Under the pieces are notes generated by a model. That model worked only from the letters and a program-made list of their open reading frames with translations. It did no database searches and was not told the DNA's origin. This document shows positions 36,901 through 51,400 of a stretch of DNA of 64,000 nt, piece by piece (position 1 is the stretch's first letter; the number at the start of each line of letters is the position of its first letter). A program made the position numbers and the translations under genes. Source of the stretch: Pseudorasbora parva (lineage: Eukaryota > Chordata > Actinopteri > Cypriniformes > Gobionidae); contig NC_090184.1 of assembly GCF_024679245.1 (NCBI RefSeq), positions 4,530,547 to 4,594,546 of the forward strand, given 5' to 3'.

Positions 36901-39900
36901 AGGTGAATACTCACTAAAGACGGACATTTGTACAATTCTGTGTATTTGACTGTTTAGGGAAACTTAATGGGTAATGTGCGAGCGTGACTAAGTGACAGGC
37001 GTGTGTGTGTGTGTGTGTGTGTGTCGTATGAGCTCATATCTCCTGTAACTGTTATTACGAAATGCTATAAAATCTCTTGCGTGTTCAAATGATTTCCGTT
37101 CTCCATCCCGAGACGAGCGTGAAATGTTGAATCGGATTCTGCAGATTGCTTTAGTGTAGTGCGATGTCTTTTGAAACCAGAAGCAATTTGCTAATTTTGA
37201 GAGATTTTTGCTGAAATTATTTCTCACAAGAAAGTTTTCAAATGACTGATTTGATGTGATAAGCTTTGCTGATTAATTTACTAATAAACATTTGTGGTAA
37301 TTTCCCACTTTATAAACTCAAAACTTGCATAATTGTTCTCATTCGCGTGCAATATACCCGCGCTAATATCAGACCTTGTGGTATCGATTTAATATCGGTA
37401 CTTCGGTATTAGATTGTGGTACCGTACCGAAGCCAAAATTGTGGTATCGAGCCATCCCTAACCAGAAGTGTAACTGACGCGGCGCTGCTGCTGCTGCTAT
37501 AGGTGAAGGGAAGCCCTTTAGCCTACTTCATGTTAAACATAAATATATAGACCACTGATACAGCAAAGACATTGACAGCACCTTTTGCTCCTGAGTGAAA
37601 TATGTAGAAAACAGACAGTTAACTGTGGTTTTAAACTATCCTTTATTGTCAAAACATGACAAACACTTCCCAAACAGGTGAACAATTTATTAAAAAGGTA
37701 GATTTATTCATTAAAATATTAATTGTGGTAAGCATTTTTTTACCCTACACTGTATATCAAGTAAGTAGTAAAACACTAAAAATGCAAACAGGCAAAAAAG
37801 AAAAGCGTTTTAAGTTAAGTTTTAAGTAACATTTTGAGTCCCCCCTCTCTTGCATCACAGTGGATTGGTCCACTGTGCATCGCTCTCTCTCTCTCATTCA
37901 CTCACACGCGCACACATCTCACCAACACACACACACCTCACCGACAGTGGACAGCTCGGGAGAGGAGGGGGAGAGCAAAGTTCAGTATTTGCAGATCTCC
38001 AGAGCTCTGTCTAGTCTATTTTATTCATTTTAAACATTGGATGAAGTTATTTCTCTGTTGATGCAGGAGATGCCGAGTCATTAAAACATCACCAAAGACA
38101 AACAATTATGATAGCGATGTACAAGTCCGATGTTTTAGTGATTATAGTTTGGTAGCATTAGCTTGCAAGTCACCCACTACAACTAACAAGGTAATAAGCA
38201 TGCTGTGCGTGAATGTAGTTTATAAGCACAAGAATAAATTCCGTGTGGTAAACCTATGATACGCAAGCAGTCCACGCACGTCGCTCTGTTTTATGTCGGA
38301 TGGATCGCCAAAATATCTCCAAACCACTGAAGTTGAGTGAACTAACTTTTCAATGATATCTGTGTCCTCCCAGCTGGTCGTGAGCTCTGAGTTTTCTTCA
38401 CTATCACTCATTTTTATCGCTCCACTTATCTCCTATGACTGACTGTCAACAACAGCGCGTGCAGCACCCAGAAGCCCGGTCTGCAATACGCATGCGCAGT
38501 ATTACGCATAACGCGAGAATTTATCGAACTGTTGTTATCGTTTTATCGAGGAAAATTATATCGTGATAATTATCGTTATGGTTTTATCGCCCAGCCCTAT
38601 GTAACAGGTGCAATATTTAAAAATCGATAATTGTTTTTTTTAAATTACAATTAGGCCTATATCTGCATTTATGTTAGAGACTTTCAACCATCAAAATGTC
38701 ATTTATTAATGTGCATACGTGTCAAAAGGACATAGAAACATATTTTTCTATTCTATTTTGCCTGGAAACGCTTTTAACACTGCGTGTCGCGTGAAAAAGA
38801 GGCAACTGTTCTCTAGCGTGCACGCTTTTTTAGGCTCGAGCCGCTTCTGAGACGCTTTTGCACACGCAGGCAGTGTGCAAAAATGGACACGCCACGTAAA
38901 CACCCGCTCTGAGGGGACTGACGTTGCTGGGATGCACAGGTTACCTCAGCGCCAACTTTTCCAGCAGGGTGCTCCGCCACCGACATAAAGCGTGGATGCA
39001 CTTTGTTTAAAGGTGTCTAGAATGATTTGAAACAATATGTTTAATTGTTCTCTGATATCTACATTGAGGGTATGTGGCTTATTTAAGGGCAACAATTGTC
39101 CAGATACAGTTTAACAGGTCCATTTACAACCCTATAAATTGTCCCTAGGATGAAATGCTCTGTTTTTGCCTTATTTGGAAGGGTCATGAATATCAATGTT
39201 GAGCTCTGCTCTGATTGGCTTATTTCAGCAGCTCACAGCTCACAGCAGTTCAGCGAAGGGGCTCGTGAGTCCTGACACAACACAGACCGACTGAATGACA
39301 CTTTAAGCAAAACATTTAAAATTGAGATTTTTAAAATGCAGCTTACTCGTTTATTTAGTGTTTTCAGATCATTCGCGTGTTTGTGCGGTTGCCAGATTTC
39401 AGGAATTAAATCCCCCAAACAGAGTTTTTCTGTGAAAAGAAACCTGTATTCTCTGGTTTTTACCTAAACATGTCCAATCTGGCAACCAATCTGGCAATCA
39501 GCTCTCTCGCGCATGCGTATTAAACGCTACTTACTGCTTGCAGGAATATAGTTGCCCCTTTCTTCAGTTTAAGACGCTGAGCGAAGCTTGCTTGAAATTG
39601 GCCGAACAAACGAACGATCTTGAATTAAATTGTTGTGGAATCGGATTATAAACATCAACCATGACTGTTGACTGTTGACATTTTGAGTACCTATAGAGTA
39701 GTATTGCATCCTTCATATCTCCGAAAAGTCTTTAGTTTTATTATATTTATAAAAGAAATATGGACTCTACCGAGTCTTTCCGGAAAAAAACGAGCGCCTG
39801 GAGGCGTATCGAGTGGGCGGAGCTAAAGAATGACGATCGCGAACAAAGCGGTGACGTCCTCAAGCGTGGAGAAACCCATGGCTATCTCAGCTAATACAGA

Positions 39901-42401
39901 TAATGATCCAGAATCAAATCTGAGGCAGAAATAAATTGAACAGAAGAAACAGCAACAGCAGGACGTCCGTCTCTGTGGTATGGACTGTATTTAGTGGCCT
40001 GTCAACATTTGTGTGTGTTTACTCTCAGTTTATGAGTACATGATTCGGTTTATGGACTATTGTATGCGACTAAACCTTAGCAGTAGCAAGCAAAACGGTT
40101 TTGCACGTCAGACTAGTGTAACGTTATACAGAACAACAATGGAGTCCGTTAGCGCATTTGAATGACGAAGCACGCGATCGTATCGTTTACTGATGTTTAC
40201 TCACGCGACGATAGCGACAGCACAGACATTTGAAGCAGTTTTACTCACCGGCTGCTTCCAAAGCAGGACCGAACCTTTATCGCTGGGACCGCTCTGTCAA
40301 AAACACACTTCTTTGGTATGATTTGGTGAAGTCCTGTAACAGCAGTGGCATGGAAATCCACTTTGCGAGGCGACTGAAGCGATGTTGTGAAGCTTCCCGT
40401 CATTTCTGCGTTCAAATCGGTTCAAATGCAGCGCTGCCTTCCCGGAATGCTGTGCTGAAGCGTTGAAGTCGCTCGACGTCACCCATAGGAATAAAGTGGA
40501 GCGCGGCGCGTCATAAGTGTTCACGGGCGACTGGATCTGCACCCAGAGTGTTTATTGGCGTGCATTTCCTCTCCCTCGCTCTAGTCACGCGCACGCACAC
40601 CCTACCGGGAGAAGAGCCCGTACGGCCCATACAAGGACCTTCCGCTCTATTAACGTCAAGCCGACCCATACTCGAAAAAAACTCTCCGAAACTTGTGAGA
40701 AACCGGAAGGAGTATTTTTAACACAGAAATACTCCATCAAACGTCCAACATTAGTTTTTGAAACTTTGTCTCTGTTTAGGATGGGAATCCAAGTCTTTAA
40801 CAGTGTCAAAAGCTCAGTATGCATGAAACAGCATTTCACCCCCCCTTTAATTAAATTTTTCATTCTAGGACACCTTTAAGCGGTAGATCATTTGACTCGT
40901 GGCCATGTTGTACTTCTTGTACACAGCATCGCAATGTTTGCAGTGAACCATCTCGGTTTTTAAATCAAAATGGTCCCATGCCACACTTCGCCTTGACCTC
41001 TTCATGAGTATTCTTTTGTAATCAAAACGGAAGATCACTGATAACCGAGTATGGTGTCAAATATTGCACCCTGGTGGTAACATGTTTAATTGCTTCAAGA
41101 CTCACACTACAACCTGCATTAAATAATATATAAAAATGCATTTGATTAATTGATAACCAATTAATGTGATTGACGAAATTCTTAACGATTAACTATCGAT
41201 CGTCGATTAATCATGCCCATCCCTACTTTGAGCGCTGTTGAGCTGTAATCGTAAAAACCTCTGATTGGTCGTTGTGCTCACATGCTCATCGGATGTGCCT
41301 GTGATTGGCTACAGTGATCAACAAACACAGTGTTTGAAAGTGTGTTGAAAGCAGGAGCGTTTAAAACACAAGCAAGCGTCAACCAGCGGACTGGTAGGCT
41401 GATAGACACCTGCATTCAAACGCTCCTATCTGTGAAAGAGCTCTGTGAAAAGCGTCATTGATGTATTTTTACAACATGTTTGTGCAGCGCTGATCGTAGT
41501 AGCCAATCACAGACATATTTGATGAGCGCGTGAGCACAATGGCTAGTCAGAGGTGTTTACGATTCTGCTCAACAGAGCTCAGTCACGTTTTTTTACATTT
41601 CAGTACCGATTTGGTGTATACCGGTTTGATGTATACATGATGCATGAACATATGTAGGGCCCTATGATTTCCATGATGCATGAACATATGTAGGGCCCTA
41701 TGATTTCCATGATGCAGAAAACACGAACGGAAACATGGAATCCAGTCATAAAACGGAATTTACTGTGTAACGCAGAATTTCACAGAATTTATCAAATATT
41801 TGAATAAAAATGAATATGAAACCGCAAAAAAACTATTTAAATAAGAATCCTGCATTTTCTGCATTCCTCTGTGTGAATGAGTGGTGCAGATAAACGCACG
41901 GTTTCATTTAAACACACTGAAGCATGTGACGCTCGCAGTGTTTTCAGCCTCTGCCGTCTCTCTATATGAGGACATGAATGCATGAACTTCATCTCCAGAG
42001 CTGCTCTGAGAGTCACTTCATCAGCATTTTACCCTTTCATTTGAGAAAAACTACCATCATATCTTAACTTAGAAACTCAAAGGCCTTCACCGCAACTTAT
42101 TCAATTAAAATGTTGGTCTAAATTGAAGAAATTGTGACAGAAATATATTACTGTTGTACCACAGAATTTCTCGACACTTAATATTAATAATAAATGATTA
42201 AAACGTTCCTTTTTTTTTTTTTTTTTTTACAAATAATGTTTTAATTTGAACAAAAAAAGCTCTGTTGTGCAGCGCTTTGTTTGACAAGTTATATTTGTAT
42301 ATGATTAAAAGATAAATAAAATTAATGTTTTATGCTTTCATTTGATTGTCAGACAAATTTAAATACTCAAAACAGTTCTGAAAAAAAATCTTAGAAATGT
42401 C

Positions 42402-42478
<77 letters not shown>

Positions 42479-45400
42479 TTTATCTATATATACATATATA
42501 TATTATTTTTATATATATATACATATATATATTATTTTTATCTATATATACATATATATATTATTTTTATATATATATACATATATATATATTCAAATAT
42601 ACATTATTTTTGATCATTAAAATTTAATTAAACCATTAAAATGGAATCCAAAAAATATACAATTTTGTAAAAATAAAACGGAATTTTAGAAAAAGATTTA
42701 TGTAACGTATATTACATAGTTAAACTTTTAATAAATGTTATAAGTTTCATGATTTTAATTAGACCTGCTTTTTGATTACAAAAACTTTTATTTAACCATT
42801 TAATTGGAAAAAAAGTGGAATAATAAAAAAATAAAAACGGAATTCGGAATAAAATTGGGAAAACAAATTCAGCAGATTTCATAGGGCCCTACACATATGC
42901 AGTCTCTCACGTGTAATGTGAGATACAGAACTGGGATTAACGATGTGAAGATTCCTATCACAAAAATATCACATGGCCTTAAATTTAGAAATGATTTGTT
43001 TTTTGACGCTTCTAAAGTCACAGGTATTAACACTGACACTAATGATGTTTGTTGATGTTTGTGTGACACCCTACAGCTCTGGACGCTGCCTTGAGTGATA
43101 AAGTGAAAAAAGGCACCAAGAGAAAACGTGTGGTAGAGGACAACGTAGAGACGGCAAAGAGGCGCTCCGCACGTGTCCGCAACACCAAATGCAAGAAAGA
43201 AGAGAAGATTGACTTCCAGGAGCTCCTACTCAAATTCCTACCTTCTAGGTGTTTGTTTTACTAATAATCTATTTAGGGGTTTTGTTCTAACCTGCTGTGT
43301 CCATATAAAGCAATGCGCCATAAGACATTTTGTCAGACATGTGCTTTCTATTTTTGTTTTGTCACACTGAGTGAATCCTCCCACAGTGAAAGCTCATTAG
43401 ACCAAAATCGTGCTCCGCGTAGTTGTATATTATATATCAAATATACATGTCTTTACAGCTAAAGTCAGACACTTTCTGATTATTTGTTATTGCCATTGTT
43501 TTAAAGTGCCCCATTATGCTATTTTAAAGGCTCCTAATTTTGTTTTGGAGTCTCCTACAATACCTTTACCTGCATCCAAGGTCAAAAACACTTTAATTTT
43601 CTCATAATATACATGGCACCATTACCTCTATTCTCACAGTAGCTGCGTTTACATGGACCCTTTTGGCTTCAATCTGAATTCATTAATTCTGATGAATCTG
43701 ACGGTAGGCTTTACATGAACGCTAAATAAAGTGATCGGGTTGATGTGTGTGTTTATAAGTTACAAGCTTCCGATTGGATTTAAACTTGACATGCACACTT
43801 CACGGATATAGTTAAGGATAAGTTTCGTGCTGTTGTTGCATACTAACCAACCTCCCTTTCTTCGTTTTAAAAAGCAGACTTAATATGTATCTATTTCGGG
43901 TCCTAATTAGGAGACGGACAGCACATGAAGCGTTGAATCGTGCTGCTTGTATTTGTCAAGCAGTAAAAATGCCCCCTCCCGTGCCCAAAACAAGGCGACT
44001 GAGAGTCCGAAACAAGGACTGGTGGGATATTGTCCTGCTCAACTTTACGGACTATAGGTGGAAAGACAATTTCACAATGACAGGACACTTGTATTCTTTA
44101 TTCAAGAGGAAGAAAGGCTCGTTCGCTATTTCTATGTCATTGCACATGCGCAGTCCTCTCCAGTTTCGGTTTTAAATCCGATGATGTGTTTCATTGCCCT
44201 ATTGATTGGATTACAAAATGAATTAATCACCCATTACAATCAGAATAAAATTGAAATCAGATTTGGCCAATTCATTCTGATTGACATGGTTACATGTGAC
44301 TTTTTATTCTGATTGTGCTACAATTCTGATTACAATCGGATTATAAGGGTCCATGTAAACGCAGCTAGTGTCTGAAGCGGTTTGATAAAGGATTCTGTCT
44401 CTATAAGCCCCTCCTTTCTGAGAGCCTGTTCTGCTCTGATTGGTCAGATATTTAATGTCTGTTGTGATTGGTCTAACACTTACAGCACATGTCGAAAACC
44501 AAACGTACATTACCATATCTGAAGTTAAGCTCTGGATCTTCACCTGATTAGACATGTGGCGATTTTCGATAATGCGATTTATCACGATAATGAATATGCT
44601 CAATATTATTATCGTGGGCACTTTAAAATATCGTAAATAATAATTTATTAACAATTGAACAATCTTTATAGCCTAATTCTTTTGCACTTTAATCTGTTTG
44701 AATTTTTTTTTACAGCTCTGAAAAAAATCAAGAGACCACTTAACATGATTTCCCATTGATTTCTCAATGTTAAGTGGTCTCTTAATTTTTTCCAGAGCTG
44801 TATATATTTTTGGTGCGTTGTATTATTGTATTTAAACATTCAGTTATTTTTGTAATTACAAAAATAGTTCTTAAAGGTGTTATGCTATGGCAACACTTTT
44901 TTTTGCAACTTATTTCAATATCGTGATAATATCGTATATCGTGATAAAACTTCAGCAATTAATCGCAACATGAAAAATTGATATCGGCACATGCCTACAC
45001 CTGATACACACAGTAGCCGCGTTTCTATTACCCTTCAAATTGTGCAAATTGATATTACGAATTTAAAATTTCCGTATGGAAATGCTTCAATTTTAAAAAC
45101 TCATATTTCATATAAAAGTTTTTACGCTCGCATGAGGTGGTTTTTCAGGCAATTTGAAAAAGGAATATTTTTGCAAAACTGCAATGGAAACCTCCCCCCC
45201 CCCCACATTTACAGGTCATCTGGCGTACGTAAAAGTGGATCATTCTTTACAGATGACGCGCTTAGACAGAAGTGAACATGTTTAGACAGAAGACGAGTCA
45301 GAGTTCTTTATTACTGGATTACTGGATTCTAGACAACAAAGAAATGCAGCAAATGACCATGAAGACCTTGAGGCGGATATGAGGGAGAAACATCTCCTAT

Positions 45401-48400
45401 GTGTCACTCAAGTGTGCTTTCCTTGCCATTAACGCTGATACCACGCCTACGTCTCCTTCCATTAAAAATAATGGCTAGTGTGGTGGATGGGATATACATA
45501 AACCTGCTAACATATGTGGCATCCTTTTTGGAAGGACATAACATCGCAAAACATCGGTTGATGGAACCGGTGTCATTTCGCTATCGTTTTTTATTGACAC
45601 TTAAAAAATATCGCCAAAGTTTTGTGTAAATCTGTAATGGAAACGCTCATCCTTTGGAAGTGCATCAAATTAGATTTGCTTTAGCAGCAGAAAACGGCGT
45701 CTTCTCAGCATGTCGACAGCATAATCTAAGCTCCTCCAGTCTCAGCTACAAGCCTTGCAGACCTTTTACATTTAAAAACGGCTCTATTACGCTCCACACA
45801 AGTGCTTTGGGTGTACAGTAGTACATGGTAAATGGCTATATAAATGTCTCATTCATACATGAAGTCACATCTTTCATGTATGATTGAAAAAAGCACAATA
45901 GGGGCACTTTAAATATGATACAAAAATGCTTAGCTCCTTCCAAAAGGCCAAACATGCCCTTAGAAAAAGTCAAAAAACATACTCAAAAGGTCTTTTTTTG
46001 TCGCTTTTACATGAGCTCCTTTATTTTCAGGCTGAAAAAGTTTGAAGATGATGAAGATGATGAGAGTCTCAGTAACATGGACTCTCATTGTGATGTCAAA
46101 CCTGATTCCCAGTTGAATCGCGGCTCCGGATCCAACTCCTCTGAGTATATCATCTCTATGGAGTCAGGTACAGAAACGGAGGTGTTCTTTCTATTCATTG
46201 TTTTTTCTCTTTCTGCATCTTTTTTTTATGTTTTCCTGTGTTCTTCATGGTTCTTCAGAGCGCAAGGATGTGCATGCCTTCCTGTTAGCGAACATGCAGA
46301 ACGGTGGTATCCTGGAGCTGATGGTGCGGTTTCTGAAGGTGGTGGGGCAGATGTTTCTGGAGGAATGGCCGTCGGGCCTCTGTGGAGTCGTGCTGGATCT
46401 CTTCAACTGCTGGAGGAAGCACAGCTCTGGGCTGCCCAATCCTCTGCTCAGAGATTCCAACAACCAGCACATAAAGGTCAGATGACCAGTTTACTGGGAA
46501 AAAAGTTGCACTGGCATTTACTGGTTCATGCCAGTACAACTTTGAAATGTATTCATGGTTTCATTTGAAGAACTTGGTTGTAGGGGTTGACCAACTTCTG
46601 ATTTTTCGAAATTTTATGTGATGAAAGTTGAGGAGAGGAGTAGGTGACGTCATTAATGAACAAATAAGCCTGAACCTTGAGCTGAGACGCAAACACAGAT
46701 TTTCTTGTGCACAGGACAGCTATGGTATATGACCATAGACTGTAAAAAAATATGGACGTAGTGTCCTTGAAGTCACCCATAGGATTCCGGTAAGCCGTTC
46801 TGAAGCTTAAAGTAGAGACGAGCTGGCCGGTGCCATCTTGTTAGCGCGTTTTAACGAGTCATGTCTGGATAACAGAAAATGGGCAAAGAGGTGGGATGTG
46901 GACGGAGCTGAGGTGATACGATGACTATAGACGGTGGATAAATGGCTATCCACCTGTCACTCAAAGTGACCAAGCCCTTATTTATGCAGAACTTTTAGGC
47001 TTTATATATTGTAATCGGATGAGTTATAAAATAATTCACCCGCCTCACAGTTGTGATGAAGGGTAAAATTAGCCGTATAAACCAAAACCACAATTTGTAC
47101 TAGGCTGTTAACATGTTTTTTTCTGCTGTAAAGTTGGGCATTTTAACATGGGGCTCAATGAGATTCTGCTCCTTCTGGAGCCTGTCTCTAGTGGCTTGTT
47201 GAGGAATTACAGTTTACATTACTTGCGTATTAGCTTCAAGAGAGATTGCGGGAGGTTGCCGCTTGCATATGACAGTATCACAGTATCAGTTCTTTTGTCT
47301 TATGGTTGTTATATTTCTCTCAGATTTCTGCTCGTTCTGAATATGATACAGATAAAGTAGCACAAAGATTACATGTATGAATGCATTAGTAAGTGATTGT
47401 GTGTGAATTAATTCTACCTGCCAGCATCTCTCTACTAGGGCTGCACGATATTGGAAAAAAATTACATTGCAATATTTTTCCCCCCAACGATATATATTGC
47501 GATATTAGAGCCGTCAATCCAGGCTAAAGTCAATAATTACCATTCTGTGATATTAATAATTTCACTAATAAGCAAGCTTCATTACAAGTGACAAAAAGAA
47601 ATGTTGGAAAGTATGTGCAAACATGAAACTAAACCTCCAGTAGGTGGCAGCAGGTGACCGTCTTAATGAGTGAGTCACTGAGTCGTTCATTCAAACGATT
47701 CATTCAAACGCTGACTCGTTCACACTTGTTGCTGTGAGTGAGACGTGTTACGGGTCTGCTATGAACGATTTTCACTGCTGAAATAGAACAAAAACACTCA
47801 ATATTGCATCTAAAATGTAAGTGACTAAGTGAATGTTAATTAGTTGTTTATGGAACTGTCATATGAAATCAGTGTCTCTTTCAGTCGTGATGGTATTCAG
47901 GAAAACGCTCAAGTGTTGTGATTTCTCCGAGAGGCTGCACGAGCGTGAACAGTGCGACCTTATTATTATCAGTTCATTATATATTATCCACAATCGATCG
48001 CCACTTACACTAAATTAATGCACAAACATTCTTGCATTTTGGTGATTCGCTAGTTATTTTTTGTTTTAATCCGGCTCTTGTCCGTCAGTCAAGTAAAATT
48101 CTCTTTCACTTGTCCCTTCAAAACACCCACATGTCCCGGACAAGCGTTAATGTCGAGCGCTGCTTTGTATTCGTCGTAAAGATCTTTATGGTGCCGTTTT
48201 AAGTGATCAGACAAATTGGAGGTGTTTTCTTGTTTTGTGGCCACAAGACACTCAATGCAAAGTACCTCTTTTTGTTCAACATCCTCCTTTATGTAGCCAA
48301 AATAGTCCCAAAAAGATGATTTCTGGTACAAACCTTTTTTTTTTCCTCTTTGGATCCTCTTCGTCGCGCATTTTAGCAGTGAATGTTTGGCCGTGAGCGG

Positions 48401-51400
48401 TGAGCAGCGCCAATCACTGTGCAGGCACGCGGAACGTGCATGTCACTCTGCAGCAAACTCATGTTTACTGTGTGCTACCGTTCTCTTAATACACCATGGG
48501 CTACGACCCTTCACATCGCATGTTCCGGCGATGTGACTATCGCACACGCGCAATGTCGATGTTAAAACAGAATATCGTTCAGCCCTACTCTCTACTAATA
48601 GTGAAGCTGTGAGTTTTAGTTATCAAGAAATATATGCTAGAACTTTTCAGTTTCTAAGCTATTTTATTGATAGATAACAGAACAGTGTTGACAATACAGT
48701 TCTGCGCTACTGAATGGTTTTGTGTGAGGCACGCGCGATCTCCGTGTGATGTGCGATCGGCTATGTGTGTGCGTTGCAATACAGCACGCATTAGTTTAGC
48801 ACGATGATTAACTTACGTGGACAATACAAAGCGTGCATTCTCCCGATAAATTTTGAGCATCCAGATGGTAATCAAAGGTCTTGTGGAGAGCTCTCGGAGT
48901 ATGCATTTATTTGTCATTTTTAACTGTTGAAAACAGAGCCTGCGTTTCAGGAAATTGCTTATCCTGTTGCGCCCTCTATAGGCCAGCGACTAGTCGACAT
49001 TAAGCTTAAAGCGTCATGACAGAGCATTAAAGCTACACTGTGTGATATTTTCTCCCATCTAGTGGTGAAACGGTATATGACCATCCAGTGAATAATTGTT
49101 TCTGCTCCTCTCAATTTCGATTTCGTTTCAACTCCTACGGTGGCCGATTTAGTCATGGCTTTCAGTTCGACCTCTTCGGTGAGTGTTGCGTCAACTCAAG
49201 TGATGAGGTAATTTTTGAAAACTATTATAATTTGCAGTTATTTAATTTACCAAATGATCTATGATCAAGTTAATCTATGTAAAATGAATAATAGAACTGA
49301 ATAATAACCAGTGCATTGCTAACATCAGCTATCAGGTTCCCAGACGAATGCAAGCTCTTAGTAAAGTAACTTTTATCAGTGCTATCATTATTCTGTATAT
49401 TGTACACCCCCACTAGCGTAAGGCAAACAAATTATAATGCAATTAAAATATTAATCTCATGTTATCCGTCATAGAACACGGATTTATGTTATAAGGTAAG
49501 CAATACTTTTTCATCATTGACGCGAGGAAAACTATCCTAGACGTCGTTCTAGTGTTAACGTTATGCACAGCACACCATGATATAATTAGCCAAGCAACAA
49601 TAAAACTTCCAATATACACAAATAGGCTGAATTAATATTACCTGTCGAGAACAAAGCAGGCAATGTCGGCGTTCTTTTTAAAATCGTTGCTCCTCATGAG
49701 CTCTTTCCATCTTGGAAAGGCCACTCCAATATTTACTTTTGTCTTGTTGATTTGCCTGTCGCGTTGCCGTCTTAATTCTCTTTTCCGCTTCCTTGGCGAC
49801 TCTGATACATATCCCGCAATGTTACTAGGTACCCGACCGGGGTCGAATTCTGTAATCAATTCCGGGACGTGGTTGCTTTCACACAGAAGGCGACCCGGCA
49901 ATGTTCCGGGAATATTGCGGGTCCGACGTGCAGTGTGAAAGGGGCTTAAGAGTGATCCTCCATCATCATATAGGAGCCTCAAGCAATCCTCCTCTTCACA
50001 TTCGACACAGTGCCATCGAGTGTTAAAACGCGAAAAGCGAAGCTTGAATTTACGGGTATGTCCCTCTTTGGCAAATGTACTTTCAAGATGGAGGAGCAAC
50101 ATGGCGACCGCCATCCGAACCCTCAACACTTATGTATTTTCAATGGTATATTATAAAATTATGAGAATGCATTATTACTTGAAAGAAGTAAATATACATT
50201 AATGAGCACATATATTTTTGAAAGAACTAAGTGATTTTAGCTAAGAATAAACTAAAAAAGTTACACAGTGTAGCTTTAAAGTCGACTAGTCGGTGCAACC
50301 CCTACTTGGTTGCAAGTAAAGCCGGGTGCACACTGTGCAATTATGGCTGTCTGAGACAAATTTTGCAAATCTAAAAAGATTCTTCTGATCATAGGCTAAA
50401 TTCAAATGTTTTTGATCGTTAGTCTGACATGTTCACTGACAGCCGATTAATGACCGTTGCGATCAAATTTTTACCTCTGACAAAATTCTGGTAGTGTCAG
50501 TCCAGAAGTGTGACTTCTCCTACGATGGCTGTCAAATCGTCTTTATTTTTCAAGACAAATCATGACCAAAATAGCTGCTAGAGATTTCTTTGTAGTCGCC
50601 ATTTCAATCGTATTGCAGTTCACTCACAGAACGCGTCATTTTGACTGAAGATATAAAACTCCGGACGAGTTTTCTTGCGGCTGTTTTTAACGCACCTTGA
50701 ATATCGTACAGTCTGACATAATGACAACTGAGATGTTACAGTGTGACATGGCTTACAGCGGGGATCATGTTCATACAGTCTAACAAGCAACAATCATAAA
50801 GGACTATTATAAATCGTGTAAATGAAAAATGTGTATTTTTCGCTTTATGTTCGAAATCACACATAAAAAGTAAACAATAATAAATGGTGTTTGTTAGTTT
50901 GCATGTCACTCAACCTCTTTCAAGTGTGCACATTTGACCTCTATATTCTGCAGTAGAACTGAACTAGGACTGGGTGTTAAATTAAAAATGTGGGAGATAT
51001 ATACATGATTATATACGATTAGCCACATTTCCACCCCCAGGAACTTTTCTCAGGGACTTTGGGGTGGTACTCTGTGTGTTTTGACCGCAGGAACCATGGT
51101 CTAAATGAAGTTCTGGGTAAAAATTTCCCCCTCAGAAAGTTCCTGCTCCAGAGGTGGTTCTTTTTGCAAAGTTCAGGAACTTTCAGGGGGTGGGATTTGG
51201 TGCTGAACATGCTGATTGGTTGAGTTCATGCAGCGTTTTATATCAACCACCATTTGTAAAAGTGTTTTGTGGTGCGTTCAGTAAGAGTTGTGTGCTATTC
51301 GAATCATCAATGGAGTTTAAAAAATATGACCAATGGACCGATGACGAGTTTAGGTTTTATTAAGCTATATGTGCTGAAGGACAAAATCAAGCGGGAAATG

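Larger units (their letters stand above)
34882..41225. mobile_element. large hAT element with TSD CTTTGAGC, host to nested insertions
   Basis: Ends TAGGGATGGGCA and TGCCCATCCCTA (the inner CGATTAATCAT is also inverted). CTTTGAGC flanks both sides (34874-34881 and 41226-41233). Total 6,344 bp. It contains the hAT at 35166, a hAT fragment near 38220 and a TTAA element at 39011. It sits in cabin1 intron 9, inside an older repeat with AAAGTACCG (34840) and CAGTACCGA (41591) on opposite sides. Confidence 0.92.
43505..45908. mobile_element. TTAA-site DNA transposon with three nested insertions
   Basis: AGTGCCCCATTATGC and GCACAATAGGGGCACT are inverted ends, flanked by TTAA (43501-43504 and 45909-45912). 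It holds elements at 43641, 44549 and 45013. Related sequence lies at 57242-58540. Confidence 0.85.

Noticed and set aside
37469..38607. Complete hAT element bounded by TGTAACTG/TGTAACAG
   Set aside because: The right end is a good hAT terminus but the left end beside TGTAACTG has no matching inverted repeat. Only the 5' fragment is supported.
50020..50129. Host gene on the minus strand at 49638-50129
   Set aside because: It lies wholly inside the TTAA-bounded repeat element and includes sequence of a second repeat. No splice or conservation support.
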